From NCBI RefSeq assembly GCF_003076455.1, contig NZ_CP020918.1, forward strand, positions 620,001-684,000: a stretch of DNA of 64,000 bases, read 5' to 3'. Each line of letters starts with the position of its first letter. The stretch's first letter is position 1. This document shows positions 9,142 to 17,501 of this stretch, piece by piece. This DNA is from Flavobacterium faecale (GTDB taxonomy: Bacteria > Bacteroidota > Bacteroidia > Flavobacteriales > Flavobacteriaceae). The notes beneath the pieces were generated by a model, which did not search any database, had not been told where the DNA came from, and worked only from the letters and a program-made list of their open reading frames with translations. A program made the position numbers and the translations under genes.

Positions 9142-9406
9142 TTTTGTTTAAATACATAAAGTTATTCGTCTCCTTTTCGAAAAAAAGAAACATCGTTGCA
9201 GTGGCTCTGCGAGTAGAAAGGTCAAACAGATTTTTTAAAATTCTTCAATTTCTAGCTGCTGTTTTTCTAAATTTCGATAAATATGATTAACAACCATAAT
9301 CAGGTTATTAGTATCGAAATATCATTCGAAAAAACAGAGGAAACACCAAAATGAAAATGCCGCGGATAGCTAGCTTTCATTTGGATTTAAAAAATTTAAA
9401 GTTTAT

Positions 9407-9754
9407 TTACGAAATAAAAGGAGGCCCTCGAAGGGAATATAGACTTCCTGAAAAACTAGCCATTATCTCAGAAGTTACCGAGAAATAAGGAATAAGTTCG
9501 TAATTGGAATAGAACTGATACTGCGCTATTTCGCTCGAAATGTAGTTTCCAAATGAAAAATGGCATACACTACAGGACTCAGCTTTGTAATGCTGGTGGG
9601 TAATTTGCGATTTATTTCCCTCATTGTCGTGATGACAAAAATGTTGGGCTACTTGCTCAAAATGGTGTACATGCGCATGCAGGGATTGAACTAATATTGA
9701 TAACAATAAAGTAAACCCCAGAGAAAAAGCGATAAAAATTTGTTTCTTCTTCAT
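9407..9754 (-). CDS. His/Cys-rich exported small protein, DUF2946-like
   Basis: The start is set at the ATG beginning MKKKQIFIAFSLGF because it opens a clear signal or anchor helix; an upstream extension of the frame has no such logic. The mature part carries HAHVHH, HFCHHD, HQH and CSVCH, giving many metal-ligand side chains. It ends in SLRGPPF, resembling the RGPP ending of DUF2946-type proteins seen near copper and other metal genes. The TonB receptor lies 265 bp downstream on the same strand. I infer a periplasmic metal chaperone or sensor working with the receptor. The family is a recognition by pattern, not proven. Confidence 0.65.
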   Translation of the reverse strand: MKKKQIFIAFSLGFTLLLSILVQSLHAHVHHFEQVAQHFCHHDNEGNKSQITHQHYKAESCSVCHFSFGNYISSEIAQYQFYSNYELIPYFSVTSEIMASFSGSLYSLRGPPFIS

Positions 9755-10314
9755 GCGAGGCAAAGATAGGAAAACATTTTTTGGTTGTGTGGAAAAGGGT
9801 GGCCACGAATTTTCAGTTTGTTCTTTAAAGTTTATGGATCCGTTTTGGCTTGCGTCTTTTTGGACACGTCCCGAAGCGTCGGGATCACAAATTGTCACGA
9901 ATTTTAAAATGCTTAACAATTAGACGAATTTGCTGTTGTCATATTGGGATGAAAGTAGACACGAATTACACGAATTGGCACGAATTCTTAAACTCTTAAA
10001 AAATTACACGAATCTGCTGTTGTCCTCTTGGGATTAAAGTAGACACAAATTGCACGAATTGTCACGAATTTTACAATGCTTAAGAATTACACGAATTTTG
10101 TTTTTGTCGTTTTGGGATTAAAAGCGTTTTCATAATGTACGTTGCACGAGAATTATTTCTGTAGATGTTGACCTATTTAAATACTTGAGCAACTTTACTG
10201 AGATGCTTTCAGCGAGATAAACTTGGTGGGTAGTTTTCGTAGAAAATATATTGCTTGAAATTGACTTGCGGGTTGTGAAAACGAGAGAATAAATTACGAA
10301 TTAATCACATAACA
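9755..10314. other. Gene-free region with CACGAATT-type repeats
   Basis: No gene is supported. Three irregular copies of a roughly 70-base unit (ACACGAATT, then GTTGTC, then TGGGATTAAAG) run from about 9890 to 10130. They merge into the left copy of the 198-bp direct repeat that flanks the toxin-antitoxin pair. Confidence 0.7.
10085..10282. repeat. 198-bp direct repeat, left copy
   Basis: This matches 10991-11188 in the same orientation and at the same length with scattered substitutions. Shared blocks include GATG/GACGCTTTCAGCGAGA and AAACTTGGTGGGT. It begins 32 bp past the stop codon of the toxin gene. No reading frame is conserved between the copies. Confidence 0.85.
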
Positions 10315-10605
10315 CTACATTTTATTTTTTTCTGGGTTTTGATAATTATTCCAAAAACGAACAAGTTCTACAGCATCATCACTTACTCGATAGAATAGTG
10401 AAATTTGCTTCACTATTACAACTTCAAAAACTCCTTTGCTATTTGTAGGTCTAAAATTGATATTACCCTTTTGAAGAATCGCGATATTTGCGTCGACTTT
10501 GTCGATAAAATTTCTAGCCGACGCTAAGCCCCAATATCCCATTAAATAATCAATGTTATCATAGTAATCTAATTCTGATTGGTTTGACCAAATTACAGCC
10601 TTCAT
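10315..10605 (-). CDS. RelE/ParE-type toxin
   Basis: This is a 96-residue protein of the RelE/ParE fold. It has an N-terminal helical pair (SNQSELDYYDNIDYLMGYWG...ARNFIDKVDANI), then beta strands, with the usual C-terminal strand and aromatic residues (ISLFYRVSDDAVELVRFWNN). Family members either cleave mRNA on the ribosome (RelE) or poison gyrase (ParE); the sequence alone does not decide. It lies 6 bp downstream of its antitoxin in one operon. The whole module sits between 198-bp direct repeats, which supports horizontal or recombinational movement. Confidence 0.85.
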   Translation of the reverse strand: MKAVIWSNQSELDYYDNIDYLMGYWGLASARNFIDKVDANIAILQKGNINFRPTNSKGVFEVVIVKQISLFYRVSDDAVELVRFWNNYQNPEKNKM

Positions 10606-10611
10606 TAAATA

Positions 10612-10890
10612 TTAAAACAAGTGAGGAAAACGTTTTTTTCTTTCTCTAACTACTTCTTCATGTGACTTCACATTACCATTTCTAATATCTTGTAGTCCTA
10701 TTTCAATAGCTTTTAACTGGTCTTCAGTCAAAATTTTCTCTGCAGTAAAATTATCTTCTTCTATTTCGTCAATGGGTACAATAGCATAGGCTTTCCCTTT
10801 TGCGCTGTGGACTATCACTTTCTCATTTTCAGAAATAGCTAGGTATTTTTTCATGTTTCCTCGAAATTCCGTAACATTTATTGCGATCAT
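10612..10890 (-). CDS. Phd/YefM-type antitoxin
   Basis: This is a 92-residue protein with the Phd/YefM N-terminal DNA-binding fold (MIAINVTEFRGNMKKYLAIS, then a VIVHSAKGKAYAIVPIDE core). An acidic, mixed-charge C-terminal tail is typical of the toxin-wrapping segment. It is the first gene of the operon and the toxin follows after 6 bp. It is expected to repress its own promoter, where a small palindrome overlaps the -7 box at 10907-10927. Length and order are those of classical type II modules. Confidence 0.85.
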   Translation of the reverse strand: MIAINVTEFRGNMKKYLAISENEKVIVHSAKGKAYAIVPIDEIEEDNFTAEKILTEDQLKAIEIGLQDIRNGNVKSHEEVVRERKKRFPHLF

Positions 10891-10906
10891 AACTTACTAT
10901 TTTAAT

Positions 10907-10927
10907 CAAAGGTACATAAATCTGTAC
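10907..10927 (-). promoter_or_regulatory. Promoter and putative operator of the toxin-antitoxin operon
   Basis: On the minus strand TACCTTTG (10907-10914) fits the Bacteroidota -7 consensus TAnnTTTG, about 17 bases before the antitoxin ATG. A palindrome GTACA-TAAATC-TGTAC overlaps it at 10912-10927. This fits autorepression by the antitoxin complex. Confidence 0.55.
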
Positions 10928-10990
10928 AGATATGAACTTGCAGGTACAAAAAAGCAGACACGAATTGTCACGAATTTTAATGCCCACAAC

Positions 10991-11188
10991 AATTACACGA
11001 ATTTACTGTTGTCATCTTGGAATTCAAAGCGTTTTCACAATGTAAATTGCACGAGGATTATTTCTATAGATGTTTACCTACTTAAATACTGGAGCAACTT
11101 CACCAAGACGCTTTCAGCGAGACAAACTTGGTGGGTGGTTTGCGTAGAAAATATATTGTTTGAAATTGTCTTGCGAGTTGTGAACACT
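10991..11188. repeat. 198-bp direct repeat, right copy
   Basis: This is the partner of 10085-10282. Both copies start with AATTACACGAATTT and end with a TTGTGAA stretch. It lies upstream of the antitoxin promoter, so the two copies enclose the complete module and its promoter. Confidence 0.85.
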
Positions 11189-11228
11189 GGAATCTTTTTG
11201 GACACAAATTGAAACTACTATTCATCAG

Positions 11229-11353
11229 TTGCCTCCAGCTTTAGCTGGGGGTGCAATTAGAATTATTTAAATTGGGCTTTAGCCAAAACTATGATTATGG
11301 CTAAAGCCTTTTCTTTTATTTCTCATTTTTACTCCAGCTAAAGCTGGAGGCAA
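11229..11353. repeat. REP/BIME-like palindrome cluster
   Basis: Outer arms 11229-11248 and 11334-11353 are perfect 20-base complements, each containing its own palindrome (CCAGCTTTAGCTGG and CCAGCTAAAGCTGG). Inside are a further pair, GGCTTTAGCC (11275-11284) and GGCTAAAGCC (11299-11308). Four related palindromes in alternating orientation fit a bacterial interspersed mosaic element, as mobilised by REP-associated transposases. None is encoded nearby. Confidence 0.85.
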
Positions 11354-11473
11354 TTAATTTTATAAAATAGTACTACAGAATAGTTTCAAAAAATAAAATT
11401 GAAAGAATTCTCGGCCTAACCTTCAAAATTATTCGTGAGAATTCGTGTAATTTGTGGCAAAACCTTTTAAATC

Positions 11474-11517
11474 AAAAAAAAACCATCTAATTCTCTTATT
11501 TGAGAACCAGATGGTTT
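11474..11517 (-). terminator. Rho-independent terminator of asd
   Basis: On the minus strand AAACCATCTGGTTCTC pairs with GAGAATTAGATGGTTT around a six-base loop and is followed by a run of T. It begins 23 bp after the asd stop codon. Confidence 0.9.
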
Positions 11518-11539
11518 GTATAATTAAACTAAAAAAGTG

Positions 11540-12529
11540 TTACACCAATTTGGCAGCAATTAAATATTCAGCAATTTGAATAGTGTTTGTTGCAGCTCCT
11601 TTTCTTAAGTTATCAGCAACAACCCACATATTTAGGGTGTTGTCTTGGCTTTCGTCACGACGAATACGCCCTACGAAAACTTCGTTTTTACCTTCAGCAT
11701 ATTTTGGCATTGGGTAGGTAAAGGTATCTAAGTTGTCTTGAACTACTACTCCGTCCGTTTGGCTTAGTAATTTACGAACTTCACTTTCGTCAAAATCATT
11801 AGTAAACTCCACATTGATTGCTTCACTGTGTCCTCCTACTACGGGTACACGTACTGCAGTAGCGGTTACACGGATGCTATCATCGCTCAATATTTTTTTA
11901 GTTTCGTTCACCAATTTCATTTCTTCTTTGGTGTATCCGTTTTCTGTAAAACTATCACATTGTGGAATACAGTTACGGTTGATTTCGTATTTGTATACCA
12001 TATCTCCTTTTACACCTGCAACTTCATTTTCGAATTGTTGCACGGCTTTTACTCCCGTACCCGTGATTGATTGGTAGGTTGAGATAACCAAACGTTTGAT
12101 ATTGTATTTTTTGTGCAAAGGTGCCAATGCTAATACCATTTGAATAGTTGAGCAGTTTGGATTTGCGATGATTTTGTCGTCTTTAGTCAATTCGTTAGCA
12201 TTGATTTCTGGCACTACCAATTTTTTGGTAGGGTCCATTCTCCAAGCCGATGAGTTATCGATAACCGTAGTTCCAGCTTCGGCAAATTTCGGTGCCCACT
12301 CCAATGAAGTTTCGCCACCTGCAGAGAACAAAGCGATATCTGCTTTCATATCTACAGCTGTTTGCAAGCCAACTACTTTGTATTTAGTTCCTTTGAATTC
12401 AATTTCTTTTCCAACTGATTTCTCAGATGCAACTGGAATCAATTCTGTTACAGGAAAATTTCTTTCAGCCAATACTTTTAACATGATCTCGCCCACCATA
12501 CCGGTAGCTCCTACTACTGCTATTCTCAT
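11540..12529 (-). CDS. asd: Aspartate-semialdehyde dehydrogenase
   Basis: It reduces aspartyl phosphate to aspartate semialdehyde with NADPH, the branch point to lysine, diaminopimelate, threonine and methionine. The N-terminal Rossmann motif is VVGATGMVGE (residues 4-13). The catalytic cysteine sits in NPNCSTIQM near residue 127, and the substrate-binding segment includes TYQSITGTG. VGGHSEAINVEF carries the conserved histidine. At 329 aa it is standard for the bacterial enzyme. It is transcribed alone and ends at a strong terminator; no lysine riboswitch-like leader is apparent upstream. Confidence 0.97.
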   Translation of the reverse strand: MRIAVVGATGMVGEIMLKVLAERNFPVTELIPVASEKSVGKEIEFKGTKYKVVGLQTAVDMKADIALFSAGGETSLEWAPKFAEAGTTVIDNSSAWRMDPTKKLVVPEINANELTKDDKIIANPNCSTIQMVLALAPLHKKYNIKRLVISTYQSITGTGVKAVQQFENEVAGVKGDMVYKYEINRNCIPQCDSFTENGYTKEEMKLVNETKKILSDDSIRVTATAVRVPVVGGHSEAINVEFTNDFDESEVRKLLSQTDGVVVQDNLDTFTYPMPKYAEGKNEVFVGRIRRDESQDNTLNMWVVADNLRKGAATNTIQIAEYLIAAKLV

Positions 12530-12904
12530 CGTATATTTTATTTTTTATTGCTACTTTGCTATTTGAACTGCAAAAGTAGGTAATATCTATTTCTAAACAA
12601 GCACGCTAACAAAAAATAACAAATTGTTACAAATATAACTTTTTAGAATTTAACGTCCATTCAAACAGTATAATTGCCCTAGCAACTAGTACATGAATTT
12701 ATCTAGTATGTTGGATAACCTAAAATTAGAAGATAAAACCCCGCAAATAACTACAGCAAATGATAAACATATTGATGATTTGTAACCTAAAGTACAACCC
12801 ATATTTTTTTAAACCTGATATCCATAGAATCACCAAAGTATGCTATAAAGAAAAACCGCCTCGATTAGGAGGCGGTTTAGTTAGAATATATTGTGTAACG
12901 GTGC
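12530..12904. other. Intergenic region between mscL and asd
   Basis: It contains the upstream region of asd and the terminator of mscL at 12851-12878. A 30-codon open frame on the plus strand (12693-12785, starting MNLSSMLDN) has no recognisable relatives or promoter and is not called. Nothing else is evident. Confidence 0.5.
12851..12878 (-). terminator. Rho-independent terminator of mscL
   Basis: GC-rich arms ACCGCCTC and GAGGCGGT enclose a short loop and are followed by T residues on the minus strand, 26 bp after the mscL stop codon. Confidence 0.88.
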
Positions 12905-13321
12905 TTATTTTTTTAACAAATCTCTAATTTGCATCAACAACTCTTCTTGAGTTGGACCTGCTGGTGCTGGTGCTGCAGCTTCTTCTTTCTTTTTAGTAGC
13001 TTCAGCTGCTCTTAGGATAACAAAGATAAAGAAAGCAACGATTACGAAGTTGATGATCGCTTGTACCAAGTTACCATAAGTGATTACAGCTGCTCCGGCC
13101 TCTTTTGCTGCATCAAGATTTGCATAGGTTTCTCCATTTAATGCGATAAACTTTGTTGTAAAATCTACACCACCTGTAATCAAGCCAACAATTGGCATGA
13201 TGATATCTTCTACTGCAGAACCAATCACTTTACCAAATGCACCACCAATTACTACGGCAGTTGCCAAACTTAAAACGTCACCTTTCATTAAAGATGCCTT
13301 GAAATCGCTAAAAAATCCCAT
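12905..13321 (-). CDS. mscL: Large-conductance mechanosensitive channel MscL
   Basis: This is an inner-membrane pentameric channel that opens under membrane tension during hypo-osmotic shock. The N-terminal amphipathic helix ([17 protein letters not shown]) is followed by the first membrane helix with the glycine-rich [22 protein letters not shown] periplasmic loop follows, then the second helix ([18 protein letters not shown]) and a cytoplasmic bundle ([14 protein letters not shown]). The alanine- and proline-rich linker before the bundle is typical. At 138 aa it is full length. It stands alone and has its own terminator. Confidence 0.97.
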   Translation of the reverse strand: MGFFSDFKASLMKGDVLSLATAVVIGGAFGKVIGSAVEDIIMPIVGLITGGVDFTTKFIALNGETYANLDAAKEAGAAVITYGNLVQAIINFVIVAFFIFVILRAAEATKKKEEAAAPAPAGPTQEELLMQIRDLLKK

Positions 13322-13405
13322 ATCTACTTATTTTTAATTTATATAACAGCTAAATTACATTTTATTTTAACACTTTTTAACAATTGTTACAGCTATTTTT
13401 CAGAA

Positions 13406-15850
13406 CTATCGATAAAACACACGTTTTACTCGTTGAGATACGCTAGTCATTATTTCGTACGGTATGGTATGCAGTGCTTCAGCCATTTCGACTACTGTTG
13501 GACTTTCACCAAAAATAATCACATCATCCCCTTCTTGGCATTCGATAGCCGTAACATCAACCATTAACATGTCCATACAGACACTTCCTAAAATCTTAGC
13601 TTTTTGGTTTTTGATGGTTACAAAACCTAGTTCATTCCCCCATCCTCGCGAAATTCCATCGGCATAACCAATGGGAATAGTGGCTACCTTCGTTTCTTTT
13701 TGTGCCATAAAACGACGACTATAACCTACACTGTCTCCTGCCGGAATGGTACGTATTTGTGAAATAACCGATTTTAATGTCCCTACGTTTTCCAAAAAAC
13801 GCTGTTCATCTGGATTGTTTGACACACCATAAATTCCGATTCCCAAACGTACCATGTCGTACTGAGCCTCTGGAAAATTACTGATTCCGGATGTGTTTAA
13901 AATATGTCGAATAGGATTGTACCCCAACTCTGTTACTAATTGAGAAGACAATTCGTCAAAAAGGCGGATTTGACTATTGGCAAACTCACGATGATTTGTG
14001 TCGTCGCTAGTTGCCATGTGCGACAAAATACTTTTGACTTGCACAGCATCATTATTTTTTAAAATAGCGATTAATTCCGAAATATCTTTTCGCTCAAACC
14101 CAAGACGGTGCATTCCAGTATCAATTTTTATATGAATTGGGAAGTTTTTTAATTGTTTGGTTGCTGCAATTTTCAAGAAATTATTTAAACCTCTCAAACT
14201 ATAAATTTCCGGTTCTAATTGGTGCTGAATGATAGATGCAAAACTAGTACTCTCAGGATTGAGTACCATAATAGGCAAACGAATACCATCTTTTCTCAAT
14301 GAAATTCCTTCGTCAGCAAAAGCGACACCCAAATAATCCACTTGATAATGTTCTAGCAAACTAGCAATTTCGAGACCTCCATTGCCATAGCCAAATGCTT
14401 TCACCATCACCATTATTTTGACCTTCGGCTTCAATTTCGATCTAAAAAAATTGAGATTATCACTCAAAGCATTTAGATTGATTTCGAGCACCGTTTCATG
14501 CTTTTTTTGCTCTAATGCTGCCACAATTTCTTCAAACTCAAAAGAACGTGCTCCTTTTATCAAAATTGTTTCATTCGAAAAATCTAAATTTTCAAAATCA
14601 GCCAAAAAATGCGCGGTATCTGGATAAAATTGACCATTTACAAACTGCTCTTTAAAGCTTGATATCGTATCACCTACACCTATCACTCGGGTAATGTGAT
14701 TGGCTTCGATCAATTTTGAGACTTGATGGTACAAAACAGCATCTGTCAAGCCACTCTGAAAAATATCAGATAAAATAACCGTTTTCTTTTCGAACTTTTT
14801 TTGCCCTTCCAGAAAATCCAACGCTATTTTTAAACTTTGAAAATCGGAGCTATAACTATCGTCAATCAAATTGCAATTGTTGATTCCGTTTTTCACTTCC
14901 AAACGCATTTCAACAGGATACAAAAGCGCCATTCTCGCGTTTATGCTCACCTCATCATACTTCATATATAGGAGCACCAACAGGCAAGTGATAGCATTTT
15001 CGACCGAAGCTTTGTCTTCAAACGGAATTTCAATCTCAAAAATAGCGCCTTCAAAACGATAGGTAATGGTAGTCTTTTGATCTTCGAAGGTAGTTTTCGA
15101 AATAAACACAGCCGCAGATTCATCCACATCACTCCATGAAAAAGTAGTAATCGTTGGCGCAATCAAGGCATCGACTTTGGGATCTTTTTTATAAATAAGA
15201 ACTGAAACACGCTCAAAAAGTTTCAGTTTCTCTTTGATTTTTTGATTGGTATTTTCAAAACCCTCATCGTGCGATGTACCTATGTTGGTCAAAACACCGA
15301 TAGTAGGCTGCACAATGGGTTCGAGCTTTTCCATCTCAGACACGGTAGAAATTCCGGCTTCGAATATCCCTAGATTGTGTTTTTCGTTAATACCAATAAC
15401 CGACAACGGAACGCCTACTTGTGAATTAAAACTTTTGGGACTGCGGATAATGGTATAATCCGGACTCAACAAAAAGTTAAGCCATTCTTTTACAATCGTT
15501 TTACCATTGCTCCCTGTAATACCAATGACTGGAAAATGGAAAAGTCCGCGGTAGTATATGGCAAACTTTTGCAAAGCCTCCAAAGTGTTTTCGACCACCA
15601 AAAAGTTTGCTTTATCAACCAATTCTTCTGGAATGTACCGCACAACAAAATTGCGAACACCACCAGCAATAAGATCTTTTATGTATTGATGACCGTCATT
15701 ATTAGGTCCTATTATCGAAAAAAACAAGGTAGCATTACCATTGTGTGAAGATCGGCTATCGATGGATACATGATCAATGGTTTCCGCACTAACATTGGAA
15801 GTACAATTCGCCCCTAAAATCGAAATAATATTGTTTAACTGAATACTCAT
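13406..15850 (-). CDS. murF-alr: MurF-alanine racemase fusion
   Basis: This is a bifunctional cell-wall enzyme. The N-terminal half is the UDP-MurNAc-tripeptide:D-Ala-D-Ala ligase, with the ATP loop GITGSNGKT near residue 117. From about residue 455 on is a fold-III alanine racemase. The PLP lysine is in VMVKAFGYGNG near 485, the second catalytic tyrosine is in VGYSRRF near 712, and MDMLMVDVT precedes the C-terminal domain. The fusion couples D-Ala supply to its use. It is a known arrangement in Bacteroidota, and 814 aa is the expected length. KAFGYG in place of the textbook KANAYGHG is a common variant in this fusion, to my knowledge. Confidence 0.96.
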   Translation of the reverse strand: MSIQLNNIISILGANCTSNVSAETIDHVSIDSRSSHNGNATLFFSIIGPNNDGHQYIKDLIAGGVRNFVVRYIPEELVDKANFLVVENTLEALQKFAIYYRGLFHFPVIGITGSNGKTIVKEWLNFLLSPDYTIIRSPKSFNSQVGVPLSVIGINEKHNLGIFEAGISTVSEMEKLEPIVQPTIGVLTNIGTSHDEGFENTNQKIKEKLKLFERVSVLIYKKDPKVDALIAPTITTFSWSDVDESAAVFISKTTFEDQKTTITYRFEGAIFEIEIPFEDKASVENAITCLLVLLYMKYDEVSINARMALLYPVEMRLEVKNGINNCNLIDDSYSSDFQSLKIALDFLEGQKKFEKKTVILSDIFQSGLTDAVLYHQVSKLIEANHITRVIGVGDTISSFKEQFVNGQFYPDTAHFLADFENLDFSNETILIKGARSFEFEEIVAALEQKKHETVLEINLNALSDNLNFFRSKLKPKVKIMVMVKAFGYGNGGLEIASLLEHYQVDYLGVAFADEGISLRKDGIRLPIMVLNPESTSFASIIQHQLEPEIYSLRGLNNFLKIAATKQLKNFPIHIKIDTGMHRLGFERKDISELIAILKNNDAVQVKSILSHMATSDDTNHREFANSQIRLFDELSSQLVTELGYNPIRHILNTSGISNFPEAQYDMVRLGIGIYGVSNNPDEQRFLENVGTLKSVISQIRTIPAGDSVGYSRRFMAQKETKVATIPIGYADGISRGWGNELGFVTIKNQKAKILGSVCMDMLMVDVTAIECQEGDDVIIFGESPTVVEMAEALHTIPYEIMTSVSQRVKRVFYR

Positions 15851-15984
15851 AATCGTTTTGAATCTTCTTCAAAAATAACACTTCTTAGTCAGTTTACGAA
15901 CAACCAACATGACAAATACCACAAATGAATTTGATCGCTCTACAATACAAAGCCGCCAAACCTATTATGATACTACAATTTTAT

Positions 15985-15992
15985 TATATTTG
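15985..15992 (+). promoter_or_regulatory. -7 promoter box for the downstream membrane protein gene
   Basis: TATATTTG matches the Bacteroidota TAnnTTTG box, 23 bases before the start codon at 16016. No clear -33 TTG is present. Confidence 0.45.
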
Positions 15993-16015
15993 TTTATCGA
16001 ACCAAAAACAGTATT

Positions 16016-16621
16016 TTGAAAAAATTTCTCGTACCCTTTTCATATCTCTTTCACCCACTGTTCATTCCGTTGTATGCGACTTTTTTTTACGTCTTTGCAA
16101 ATCATTCGACGCAAATCACAAAAGAAAAATTATTGATTTTTTTACAGGTATTTGTAGTCACTGTCGTATTGCCCTTGCTGGTTTTTTATTTACTAAAATC
16201 GCTTGGAACTATCAGCTCGATGATGGCACCCAAAATTAGCGAACGTAAATTGCCACTGGTTATACAGTCTTTTTTATTGATTTTGTTGGTAAAAAAAGGA
16301 ATTACAGTAGAAAGATATCCTGAGTTTCACTTTTTTTTCTTGGGAGCCTTACTCAGTACTCTACTCGCTTTGGTACTATTATTTTTAAAGACAAAAGCCA
16401 GCTTACACATGATGGGTATAAGTGCATTGACGCTCTTTGTACTTGGATTAAGCATGCATTTTCAAACTCAAAACACCTATTGGATTAGCTTTTTCATCTT
16501 AATGAATGGTGTTGTAGCATCATCCCGACTAGAAATGAAAGCTCATAGTCCATACGAACTCAGTATTGGTTTTTTGATTGGTAGTGTTCCGCAAATACTA
16601 TTGCTGTACGTTTGGTTATAA
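16016..16621 (+). CDS. Conserved-type multi-helix membrane protein, 201 aa
   Basis: It has about six hydrophobic helices: residues 5-28, 38-60, 78-95, 104-122, 130-147 and 150-163, with a last one at 180-200. The start is taken at TTG, giving MKKFLVPFSYLFHPLFIPLY, because the frame begins there right after the -7 box. The HPLF and late-helix character recall PAP2-like membrane proteins of flavobacteria, but no phosphatase motif (KX6RP or SRxxxxxHxxxD) is visible, so I do not assign activity. It is divergent from murF-alr and its last 6 bp overlap the end of the convergent barrel gene. Confidence 0.75.
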   Translation: MKKFLVPFSYLFHPLFIPLYATFFYVFANHSTQITKEKLLIFLQVFVVTVVLPLLVFYLLKSLGTISSMMAPKISERKLPLVIQSFLLILLVKKGITVERYPEFHFFFLGALLSTLLALVLLFLKTKASLHMMGISALTLFVLGLSMHFQTQNTYWISFFILMNGVVASSRLEMKAHSPYELSIGFLIGSVPQILLLYVWL

Positions 16622-17317
16622 AATGTAGAAAACCAACCCTAAATTTAGCGCATTCATTTTAATTTTTTCATTCGAAATGGCAGCTGATTTAAACAAAGAA
16701 TTCAAACCATAATAGGCATAAATATTAAAGGTGTTATAACCTGTTGCTAAATAGATTCCGTATTGAAATTTATTAAAGTCGGTATTGTTATTGATTTTTG
16801 TGGTCACATTGTCAACAGTTGAAACGTAGTGATCATATAGTACATAACTAAATTTTACGCCCCCATAAATTCTCCAAAACTTATACGATTGATAGGTTGA
16901 TGTACGCCAACGAAATTCCAATGGAACATCAATGGACAACTGTGAAAATCTATTTTTGCTATAATCAGCATCCGATGCAAACAAAGAATAGGTATTGCTT
17001 TGCCCAGTTGGAGTGATGTTTAGGTTTTGCAAATAATTGTTGTATGTAAAACCAACACCCGTAGCAAGGGCTATTGTTCTCGTTTTATTCACAGGCATAT
17101 CCCTCAAAAAACCCGCAGAAAACCCCGTGCTAAATTTAGTTTGATCCAAGCTTGCCGGCCTATTCTGTAACGTATTATACGTAAATCCAAAATAAAACTG
17201 ATCTTCACGGTATAACGAATCAGCAACTATGATAGTTGGTTTTTCAAGTACCTCCTCTTCCTGTGCTTGTATGCTAACAAATGAAAAAAGAGTAAAAAGA
17301 AGCAGTAATTGTCGCAT
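16616..17317 (-). CDS. PorT-like outer-membrane beta-barrel protein
   Basis: The start is placed at the ATG beginning MRQLLLLFTLFSFVSIQAQ, a textbook signal peptide; a longer frame adds 12 residues before it without benefit. The mature protein is built of amphipathic strands. It contains FRWRTSTYQSYKFWRIYGGV, which I recognise as the hallmark block of PorT-family proteins, and ends in a strand-like LNLGLVFYIL. PorT/SprT takes part in type IX secretion and gliding; flavobacterial genomes carry paralogs of unknown role, so the family is fairly sure but the T9SS role is not. It is 233 aa. Confidence 0.75.
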   Translation of the reverse strand: MRQLLLLFTLFSFVSIQAQEEEVLEKPTIIVADSLYREDQFYFGFTYNTLQNRPASLDQTKFSTGFSAGFLRDMPVNKTRTIALATGVGFTYNNYLQNLNITPTGQSNTYSLFASDADYSKNRFSQLSIDVPLEFRWRTSTYQSYKFWRIYGGVKFSYVLYDHYVSTVDNVTTKINNNTDFNKFQYGIYLATGYNTFNIYAYYGLNSLFKSAAISNEKIKMNALNLGLVFYIL

Positions 17318-17442
17318 GGAAATCTGAGATTTTAGTTTGAAAACCCTATTCAAGTGGCAAACAGAATTTAATACAAATATAAAAAATTTAATGCAGGAAG
17401 ATACCCGTTATCAAATTACATCCTTTTTTATCCCTAAAAACA

Positions 17443-17479
17443 AAAACCACCAAACTATAAAGTATAGCCTGGTGGTTTT
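17443..17479. terminator. Bidirectional Rho-independent terminator
   Basis: AAAACCACCA and TGGTGGTTTT form the stem, extended by ACTATA and TATAG. It serves the end of the T9SS cargo gene at 17502. Confidence 0.88.
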
Positions 17480-17501
17480 AACAAATAATCTAACAACGAT
17501 T

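Noticed and set aside
9890..10130. CRISPR-like reading of the ACACGAATT repeats
   Set aside because: Units are irregular in length and sequence, the spacers are also similar to each other, and no cas gene is present.
12530..12660. Lysine riboswitch upstream of asd
   Set aside because: The leader is short and AT-rich with no multi-helix core or terminator before the start codon.
12693..12785. 30-codon open frame MNLSSMLDN...
   Set aside because: No promoter, no relatives I recognise and no genetic context; length is within chance for AT-rich DNA.
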